Assembly: GCA_007570785.1 (NCBI GenBank) | Contig: ML660777.1 | Coordinates: 5,526,587 to 5,590,586 of the forward strand | Source of the DNA: Antilocapra americana | Taxonomy: Eukaryota > Chordata > Mammalia > Artiodactyla > Antilocapridae | Direction of reading: 5' to 3' | Length of the DNA: 64,000 bases | In this document: in pieces, positions 56,681-64,000 of the stretch | How the letters are laid out: every line of letters begins with the position of its first letter | How positions within the stretch are numbered: the first letter of the stretch is position 1 | Notes under the pieces: generated by a model | Database searches by the model: none | What the model saw: the letters and a program-made list of their open reading frames with translations, nothing else | Told to the model about the DNA's origin: nothing | Program-made: the position numbers and the translations under genes

Positions 56681-57941
56681 ACATACATCTGTATACACCA
56701 GGGCAAAGGGATGCCAGAGGAATGAATCAGGTACTGAAAGAGATGAGACTGTGTCTGGACACCAAGCTGATAAAGTGGTCCATCTGCTCATATCTCCCTT
56801 TTTGAGGTGGCTAAAATGTTCTTTGTTCTGTGCAGCCCTACATGCAAGACTAAGAGTCATCACTTGAAGACCAAATACCAAGACTAAGTACCAAATACCT
56901 CTTGGTACTCCTACAGCCTGATGGGCACAGTGCCTGGCACACAGTAGGTCCACAGTCAGCACTTGCTAAGAGTTTACAATAGGAATAAGCCCTGGGCTAG
57001 GTCCTAAGGTTCTTTACTTACTAATTATTGGGCTTATCAGAAAAGAACATCAGAATCCACTGAATATATTAAAGTTTCCAATGCAGAAGAAGACTGACCT
57101 AAAAATTAAAAGAACATCTGTTCATTTACCATGAAAACCTTGTTTGGGCATTATTTTTTTAATGGATAAAACACCACTTTATTTACAAAGCAATACTAGA
57201 TTTTTAAAGTGCAGAACTTTTTTTGAATTCCAGAACTGTGAGTTCAAAACCATAAAGCAAAAACAATCTGTTTTCCTAACCTCAATAAAAGGACTGATGT
57301 ATCAATTCCAGTGTTACTTCAGTTATATTCTAAGTGTACTTATTTGAAAATATATGGCTTTCTTCACATGTTTTGTATGGATTTTAAAATTGAAAACTAG
57401 AGTTTCTGCTGACAAAGCACATGGATCTTTATCATGTGAAAAATCAACTGTTCAAATCACAAGTTAAATAAAAGCCACTGAAGCTTGGACAGAAATCCAG
57501 TAATAAAGCACAAACAAACAAAGTGGATTCTCTTGTGATATCTCCACAGAGTCATCAGAGGGAAAGCACAGAGCTGGTCTTTTTAAAATGTTGTTTGTAT
57601 TGGACTGTCTCTTATTGGCATGGTAGGAAAAATTTTTGAGTTTCAAGTTTTTATTGTTGTTTCGTGGAGAGAAGAGCAGGAGGAAGCAGAGCTGGGAGGT
57701 AGGGTAAGAGATGGGGCAGGCAAGTTGGCTGGTAATGATGGAGTGAGGTTCTTCTCTGACGGCCCTTGAAGGACGCTTTGCAGTCTTCTCCTTCCTGTCC
57801 TCCTCCGCCCCTCCCAGCCACATACCACTGCAAAGTCCCCTCCCCGCTCAACACTCTCCCAAGGACTCACACCAGTAGTTCCCTCATTATTACAAATGAA
57901 CCATTAGGAAGAACTTATTGACAACTAGCAGAAGGTAAAGT
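56681..57941. other. Unique sequence with a short L2/MIR-like tail
   Basis: 56925-56975 ('cacagtgcctggcacacagt') is a repeat tail. 57140-57480 is AT-rich. 57640-57860 is C/T-rich on the minus strand with overlapping frames but no exon support. Confidence 0.4.
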
Positions 57942-58100
57942 GGACAACAGAGGATGAGATGGTTGGATGGTATCACCGATGTGATGGACATGAGTTTGAG
58001 TAGGCTCTAGGAGTTGGTGACAACAGGGAAGCCTGGCATGCTGCAGTCCATGGGGTCTTGTGACAAGTCAGACAAGACTGAGCGACTGAACTGAACTGAG
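57942..58100 (+). mobile_element. ART2A element, 5' truncated
   Basis: 'cagaggatgagatggttgg', 'gatggacatgagtttgag', 'gcctggcatgctgcagtcc', 'actgagcgactgaactgaac': the terminal part of ART2A. Confidence 0.9.
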
Positions 58101-58112
58101 CTGAGATCAAGA

Positions 58113-58222
58113 CAGGGACTTCCCTGGTGGTCCAGGGGTTAAATGCAGGGGTCACAGGTTTGATCCCTGGTTGCAGAACTGAGATCCCATATGCCACATG
58201 GTGTGGCCAAAAAAAAAAAAAA
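58113..58222 (+). mobile_element. tRNA-Glu-derived SINE with poly(A)
   Basis: 'gggacttccctggtggtcc', 'ggtttgatccctggttgc', 'ccacatggtgtggcc', then 14 A residues. It inserted next to the ART2A end; the usual 'gactccacacttcc' part is missing. Confidence 0.9.
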
Positions 58223-58369
58223 GAAAGGGAGTGAGAAAAGCCCCTTTGGAGGTGGTAGCAGCAAAGGAGAACACGGATAAGATATTAAACCAAATTCTTC
58301 AAACCTTATGCTTGCCCAGGCCAAGACCTTGTCACAGTATCACATGGCAGCAAGCCACACTGATATTTA

Positions 58370-58541
58370 GGCCATAGGTTCTTCTCAGACCCTGCCAAAC
58401 ACTAGAATCACCTGATGCAAATTAAATCAGAATCCTTGGAGTTGGGACACAGCTATAAATTGTTCTGTTGTGATTTTGGTCGTGGTTCTGTTTTCTTAAC
58501 TTTCCAAGGGATTCCTAGGTATAACCAACTTTGAAAACCAG
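58370..58541 (+). mobile_element. MER5A hAT-Charlie MITE
   Basis: 'actagaatcacctgatgc', 'aaatcagaatccttggag', end 'actttgaaaaccagtggc'; includes an extra middle segment relative to the consensus. Confidence 0.6.
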
Positions 58542-58549
58542 TGGCAGAG

Positions 58550-58690
58550 AGAAGTGCTTCTCAAATGTTAAGTTTCCTATAACAACCTGGGGACCCTGTG
58601 AAATGCAGATTGGGGTTAAGGATACCTGGCGTGGGGTCCAAGATTCTGAGATGAGGCCCATGCTACTGGTCTGGGGCTGGCTCCCGTCAG
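58550..58690 (+). mobile_element. MER5A hAT-Charlie MITE, tandem neighbour
   Basis: 'gaagtgcttctcaaatgtt', 'accctgtgaaatgcagattgg', 'attctgagatgaggcccatg', 'ctactggtctggggctgg'. Same orientation as the copy just before it. Confidence 0.6.
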
Positions 58691-59217
58691 GCCACATGTG
58701 ATCTCACATGGGACACTGACCACTGTGTGCCCACAACTTCTGGAAGAGGGCCTCGAACTGGGACTACCCTACCTCGGGTCAAGGGATGTTATCACAAGGG
58801 GTTGTAACCTTCCTATTGGGCCTCTAAGACAAGTCAGTTATTAGCTCCACCATCTAGCTGATTGTCCATCCATCTAGCTTGGCCGTATGTGTCAGTGAGG
58901 GACCAACTCATTCATTTTGTCTCTGACTCTTAAGAAGTGCAGGGAGCTCCTCATTGTGTTCAGCCTATTCTTCAAGAAATTCAAGGCTCAGTGCTGAAGA
59001 TGAAATGCGTTCACATAGAAGCTCACTCTTTCACACATGGGTCAGCTTCCTGAGGCGCTGGGGATGATGCAGCTGTCTGTCACTTCCTAATATCCTTTAA
59101 AAGCATACAGAATGCGTAGAGCTCTTGGAGATAAAATAATTTTATAAATTGAAGTTCACAGTTCACACGATGGGCACTTTGCATGCTCATATTTAAAAGG
59201 TTCTTGTTTTGTTGTTT
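58691..59217. other. Unique sequence, nothing recognised
   Basis: No repeat or exon identified. Confidence 0.4.
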
Positions 59218-59417
59218 TTAGTTGCTAAGCCTGTCCGACTCTTTTGTGATCCCATGGACTGTATCCTGCTAGGCTCCTCTATTCATGGGATTTTCTAGGC
59301 AAGAATACTGGAGTGAGTTGCCATTTCCTTCTCCAGGGGATCTTCCTGACCCAGGAATTGAACCTGAGTCTCCTGTATTACAGGCGGATTTTTTACCACT
59401 GAGCCACCTGGGAAGCC
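59218..59417 (-). mobile_element. Bov-tA SINE
   Basis: Minus-strand copy from 'tttagttgctaagcctgtcc' to 'ccactgagccacctgggaag'. Confidence 0.93.
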
Positions 59418-60559
59418 CCAAAAGATTTTTACTGCCTCTTTTCTGCATGTAGGCCTTGATTTCTGTCTATGAAAATGAAAAATGGTGATATATGCTATGC
59501 TTATTTTATCTGCAGTCACCAACTGGACAGATTTTCAGTTTCCTCTTTACAGTCATCTGAACAGTTAGTCTTTGTTAAAAAGAAAAAATCAAGCAAGATT
59601 ATCCAGGAGTCAAGTTCAGTCTGGCCAAGACATAAAAACCAGGAGGAAAAACATATTCAGCTCAATACTTTCCACAACATGAATTTGGCAGAAGACTCTA
59701 CAACACATCCCATAACCTACATCCCACCAACTAAATCTAACAATTCTGACCAGCTTTATCCAAAGTGATCTGCAAAGTCAGATTAACAATACCTTTGATA
59801 TGGTGGGGCAAAAATGGGATTACAAGAATAAGAAGGAGCGGTGGAATGGAAAACAGGTAGGTCGCCCCGTGGAATGAAGTCAGAAACATGAAAATGTGCC
59901 TTTGCTGAAGGGGAAACCAGGTTTCAACGAGGAGTCAGGTTGCCTTGGGCTTCAAGGCCAACCTACCCATCCCGGCCAAGCGCCCCTCCGCCCCCACTCA
60001 AGCACAAGAGCCCATGGGGGACCCTTGGCGAGCACAGTGTGTAAGCTCTGCGCCACCACAGGGCCTGTAACTGCACCATTGGTAGTTTTAGCATCAGTCC
60101 TCCCAAGCCTGCAAACCAGAAAACAATCTGTAGAAACTTAACAAGTCTGGTGGACTTTCAAAATCCTTTCTGCAGTTCTTAGGATAATGCTTTGTTCAAA
60201 AGCATTTTAAAAATGATTAATTATTTAATCCCCCTAACCTCCCCATGTGGCATTTCCACACTCTGATTCCCACTTCAAATACCGAGATATGAGAGACCAG
60301 GTTAAGTCATCTGCCCCACGTTACACTGCTGGGCCCTCAGCCTGGTTCTGCCCTGCCGGTGCCTGGAGAAGCCCCCAAGCCGGCGGGCCGGGGTGATCGC
60401 AGAGATGCCCGCTCCAGACTTGGTCAAATGGTGAAGGATCAGTGATCCAACAGCACGACCAAACTCTGACCACACCTGCGGGGGCGTTTATACCCCGGGT
60501 CCTCTGACCAGCAACTCCCCCAAAGACGGCTTTATTTCAGAAGCATGAGCAGTCGGAAG
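59418..60559. other. Flank of the CpG island (probable intron 1)
   Basis: AT-rich to about 59860, then rising GC. 60350-60490 is already CpG-containing (ccggcgggccgggg). No exon with matching splice sites was seen on either strand. Confidence 0.4.
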
Positions 60560-61027
60560 GGTTTTCAAGACCTGCATGTTAACCATAACATGTTCACCTC
60601 CCCCCGCCCCCCAAGTGAGAGGACCGCACCCTTTCGAGGGACCAAAGTCGCCCTGAAGACCGAGAGAAGGTTCCTCTTCCTGATGGACAAGCCTAAGAGC
60701 CAGAGTCGCCGGTGCTCCCGGGCGCCGCACAGCCGCCGAGCCGCGCGGGAGGGAGGGCTCCGCATCGCGGCGGGACCACCCCGCGCACCCGCCGAAGCCG
60801 GGTTGGAGCATCTCTCTCCGAGGGTAGCGGAGAGGGGCAGCAACAGACGGTGGGGAGGGGCTTGGGGATGGGGCCGCTGGGAGGGTGAGGGGTTCAGCTT
60901 CGCCCAACCCCGATCCCCCATCCCCTCCTCCCCTCCCGCCGCCAGTGCTCCGGGCTGCCGTGTCCCCACCTCAGCCACCTGCCCGCGCCGGCCCTCCGCC
61001 GGCCCCCGGCGCCCGAGCGGCCCTCAC

Positions 61028-61241
61028 CTGATCCGGAGATGTGGACGCGGAGCGGGCGGCCCCGACTCGAGCACGACGACAGGTCGCTCTGCGAGCGGCC
61101 GCGGGGGCTCGGGTCCCCCGGCAGCCGGCGCAGAGCCGGCGCCGGCGGCCCGGAGGGCGTCTCGGGCTCGGGCACCTCGGCCGCCGCCTGCCCGGCCGGC
61201 TCTCCCGGGGGCTCCGCGGGGCTCCTGCCCGCCTCGGCCAT
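61028..61241 (-). CDS. Probable first coding exon of an unidentified protein
   Basis: On the minus strand an ATG at 61241-61239 opens a frame of 71 codons plus one base, ending at a consensus donor CAG|GTGAGG (last exon base 61028), so the intron is phase 1. The peptide begins MAEAGRSPAEPPGEP, is rich in Pro, Ala, Gly and Glu up to about residue 40, and then has a basic, serine-rich patch (RGRSQSDLSSCSSRGR, residues 47-62) ending near RVHISGS. The RxRSxS pattern could be a basophilic kinase or 14-3-3 site (inference). The first half is probably disordered; no signal peptide or membrane segment. The context around the ATG has G at +4 but C at -3. I do not recognise the protein and give no name. 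Reading on through the donor hits low-complexity GC-rich sequence, which supports splicing there. The remaining exons would lie to the left, possibly outside the window. The main alternative is an alternative or non-coding first exon. Confidence 0.6.
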
Positions 61242-61560
61242 CGGCTCCCTGCGGCCCAGAGCGCGGGGTGGGGCCGGCGCCGCGGACCGCGCCGCCCGGC
61301 TTGCGGCGACCCCGAGGCAGCGACGAGGGCGGGGAAGGCTGGACGCCGGGCGCGGAGAAGCTGGTGGGGAGGGCGGGAGGAGGAAGAGGACAGAAAAGTT
61401 TGCACAGGAAGGAGCCGCCTACAGCCGGCTCTCGCTCCCGCGGGCGAAAGCCGCAGGGCTCGGAGCTGGGCCGCCCTCTGTGCCCGCGAACCTGTCCGCT
61501 GCTCCACCCCCCTCCGGGCCGGGGCACGGCCCTTTGCAGATTGGCGGCAGGAGGGTCCCC
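61242..61560 (-). other. Probable 5' UTR and core promoter of the minus-strand gene
   Basis: GC-rich sequence upstream of the ATG with no TATA box at a useful place. The transcription start cannot be placed, but the drop in CpG density near 61560 suggests that the start is within about 300 bases of the ATG. Confidence 0.5.
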
Positions 61561-61652
61561 TCTGGTCATACCCAGCTTGCAGGCCTCAGATTAGTGGAGC
61601 CAGGGCGTCAGGAGCTGGGATGCAAGGTCAAGGTTAACAATACCGTTTTCAT

Positions 61653-61700
61653 GGGGAGTGGGGGGAGTGGGGGTGGGGTGCGGGGGGGCAGTGGGCCAGG
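61653..61700 (+). other. G-run cluster with G-quadruplex potential
   Basis: The plus strand carries successive runs of 4, 6, 5, 4, 7 and 3 G residues separated by 1-4 bases. This is about 410 bases upstream of the start codon, at the promoter edge. Confidence 0.85.
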
Positions 61701-63164
61701 GCTGCGAGGAATGCCAAGCACACACACTGGAGCGCCTGTGATGGAATCGAAAGGCTCATATCCAGTTGAAGGATGCGAAACTACCAAAACGCAGCAGCAA
61801 AGGGCACTGGACTTGATGGTGGGCTCGTGACCCATCCCGGAGACCCTTAAGTCAAGGCCACTGACCTCCCCTCTCCCCCCTTGCCCTTGAAGCCCTCTCT
61901 GCCTCCCACCTTTGCCCACATTCCTGGGTTTCTGTCTCCTGGGTAAACCCATAGGTCATGTTCGAAAGGTCAGGCTTCCAAAGAACCGAGTGAATGAATG
62001 CCTATTGGAAGTCTGCGTCAAAGCTTTGCAGTCGAAAGACGGATCTTCCAGCTGCTGTGGACTGGAAATTTAGAGTTACCTCCGTGGCTTGTAGGATTGT
62101 GCAAGTTGGGCAATGGACATGTTGCTGATTCAGCTGGTGACTTCACAACCTAAGCTTTATCAGTTTTATGATTATGCCCCCAAGTTGTGACTTGCCCAGA
62201 GCCAGACCCAGGTGTCACCATTCCTGAAAGCTTATGGCAAGGGACGAAGGTCCCTGGGTTCACTTCTGGGCCATAGCGAGGCAGCAGGCAGAGAAGGAGA
62301 CGGGGGAGGGGAGGAAGGGTTAACACAGTTAACATTTATTGGCACCCACACCCATATGCCAAGTGCCTTGTCAGACACTTTGCACATATGATACCTTTTA
62401 GTTAAAAAAAAACAACTCAAGCAGAGGTGGTGAGAGAAAGCGGGGGGGGTGTCCAAAGTGAGGGGTGCAAGCTAGAGAGGTACATTAATATCCACAAAGG
62501 CCTTTGTAGCGACTCGGTCATAATAATAACGGCAGCTTGCCCTTAATAATTTGAAAGGGTTTTCACCTACACTTCTCACAGAAACTCTGGGAAGGGCATG
62601 ATTACCCCAGCGTTGTTGTGAGAACTCTGCAAAAACCAGTCCATTTCCACAAAGTCAGCCATGCTTGTCTGGTCCCGTTCTAAATATCTCCTATTTCCCT
62701 ACCTCCTTAAATTTACATAGCTTCAAGTGTTATTGCCTCGCTCGATACCTTGTGTAGTTTAGGACAGAAAAAAAGATGCCTGTGCTTCAGTGCACCAACG
62801 TGTGGTGTTTCAGCAGATAGGTCTTTTGGTGGGATCGAAAGGGCCCTGGGAAAGATGTGCTACTTTCCCTTGTAACTGACGTTAGATTACGAAGCTATTT
62901 CTCACCATGGTTTGCTGTCCTGCATATGGTATTACCCAGTGATGCTGTCTGTACCCCACTTGTCCACTTTCTCAGGGGTTAGCTCCCCTTGCTAGCTGCT
63001 TTTCTGCTGGGGCACATCTGCCTCTTTCCCTGCACTTGGGGAGAATCCAGTGGATTCTCCCCTCTGCTCACACCAGTGCCCTCACTGTCCTTCCAGGCCT
63101 CCTGCTTCTCCCTTGGGTTTATCCTGTGTGTCATCTCTTTTGATGCTAAATAAATGAATTACTG
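61701..63164. other. Upstream flank; unique sequence with MIR remnants
   Basis: Minus-strand MIR-like text at 62325-62400 ('taacatttattggcacccac', 'cagacactttgcacatatg') and perhaps 62520-62640. A short G run (9) at 62444. No gene recognised on either strand. Confidence 0.45.
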
Positions 63165-63175
63165 AATATCCCAGA

Positions 63176-63388
63176 TGGCTTCCCTAGTGGCACATTAGCA
63201 AAGAATCCACCTGCTAATGCAGGAGATGCGTGTTTGATCCCTGGATTGGGAAGACCCCCTGGAGAAGGAAATGACAACTCACTCCAGCGTTCTTGCCTGG
63301 GAAATCCCATGGACAGAGGAGCCTGGAGGGCTATGGTCCATGGGGTCCCAAAAGAGTCAGACGCAACTTAGCGACCAAACAACAACAA
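63176..63388 (+). mobile_element. Bov-tA SINE with target duplication
   Basis: 'tggcttccctagtggcacat' to 'cagacgcaacttagcgacc'. Target duplication aatatcccaga (63165-63175) and aatattccaga (63389-63399), one mismatch. Confidence 0.94.
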
Positions 63389-63399
63389 AATATTCCAGA

Positions 63400-64000
63400 A
63401 CACATGAAATCTTCCCTTGTTCATTTGTCAGCAGTTAATCATTTCAACTTTCACTTAGTCATTATGTGTTGAAGTGTTTCTTGAGGGCCAGACACTGGAC
63501 CAGGCACCACCATGCTTCTAGAAATAGTAGCATCTGTCCCTGTTCTTATAGTCCCCTTTCCCCATCCTCATTCCATCACCATCTACAGTGTGACTTCTGC
63601 CTACACTGTTTGCATGAACTTCTTTGGGCACTATAGCTTTTGAGCACTTAGTTACTGAATGGACTGGGGACCTCTCAGGTCTGACTTTTGCTGCAGCTCT
63701 TGACATTCTGGACCACTTGTTCCTTTTCTGGATTCTGTGTCCCTGGTTTCTGGGACACTTATCTTGCCTCTCTGTCTCCCTACTACCCTTCTCTCAGGAT
63801 CTCTTTTTTCCTGTATGTTCTTACCCAGTGCTCCCCAGGGGTCTGGCATCAGTTCTAGTCTTTTCACACCTGGCATATTTTTCCCCGGGAAGCCTTACCT
63901 TTAGCTTTAAACTGCCAAGAGACACCTCGCAAGGCTCCTCCTCAGTCCAGACTGGTTTCCTGGTCTCTAGATCCCAATACCCAAGAGGGCTTGTCTTCTT
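63400..64000. other. Unique sequence with a possible MIR fragment
   Basis: 63465-63510 ('gagggccagacactggaccagg') may be a MIR end. 63660-63960 is C/T-rich with only short frames. Confidence 0.4.

Larger units (their letters stand above)
60560..61560. promoter_or_regulatory. CpG island promoter
   Basis: About 1 kb of GC-rich DNA with dense CpG, densest at 60690-61340, in a window that otherwise has few CpGs and none of the common repeats here. It contains the minus-strand exon 1 described below and many GGGCGG/CCGCCC-like words. The 349-codon plus-strand frame (60545-61594) and other long frames arise because GC-rich DNA has few stop codons. Confidence 0.9.

Noticed and set aside
60545..61594. 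349-codon plus-strand open frame across the CpG island
   Set aside because: It is antisense to the exon with proper splice signals. GC-rich DNA keeps all frames open, several frames are long here, and the peptide is low-complexity Arg/Pro/Gly.

Overview
This window is mammalian nuclear DNA from a ruminant, almost certainly a bovid. The evidence is the dense set of lineage-specific retroposons: Bov-tA SINEs (a tRNA-Glu-like head joined to a Bov-A monomer), two Bov-A2 dimers, Bov-B-derived ART2A elements and older cetartiodactyl tRNA-Glu SINEs. These sit on a background of mammal-wide repeats (MIR, L2, L1M, MaLR LTRs, MER1, MER5A, Tigger1). The species cannot be named from sequence alone. There are no bacterial-type genes, operons or CRISPR arrays, and nearly every short open frame falls inside a repeat or is a chance reading.

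The one strong gene signal is at about 60.6-61.6 kb. A CpG island holds, on the minus strand, a probable first coding exon: start codon at 61241-61239, 71 codons plus one base, then a consensus donor (CAG|GTGAGG) at 61028/61027. I do not recognise the protein. The gene would run leftwards, so most of the window is probably its first intron, intergenic DNA, or both. A 195-base phase 1-1 exon candidate at 1280-1086 on the same strand is weak but compatible. A small CpG-dense patch at about 50.03-50.19 kb could be a minor promoter, an enhancer or a non-coding exon.

Layout: 1-14.6 kb is AT-rich with L1 3' ends, one MaLR LTR and several SINEs, including an L1 with a twin-priming inversion at 9.6-10.2 kb. 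14.6-24.4 kb is SINE-rich, with two MaLR LTRs, an L2 and a Tigger1 element that was the target of several SINE insertions. 24.4-39.8 kb has older repeats, an ART2A, an L2 and long unique stretches. 39.8-47.3 kb is the structurally richest part: a Bov-A2 with its target duplication, an ART2A containing eight 53-bp tandem units in a 159-bp higher-order pattern, a perfect 19-bp-arm palindrome, and a 0.6-kb inverted repeat that copied half of a MER1 transposon plus its flank. 47.3-60 kb is mixed repeats and unique sequence. 60-64 kb is the promoter and its upstream flank.

I see no multi-gene system. The most interesting items are structural: the ART2A minisatellite, the inverted duplication, the perfect palindrome, the L1 inversion and the unidentified CpG-island gene. 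Repeat family names come from recognition of consensus sequences, not from a database search. Boundaries are exact only where a target-site duplication is quoted, and otherwise good to about 5-30 bases.
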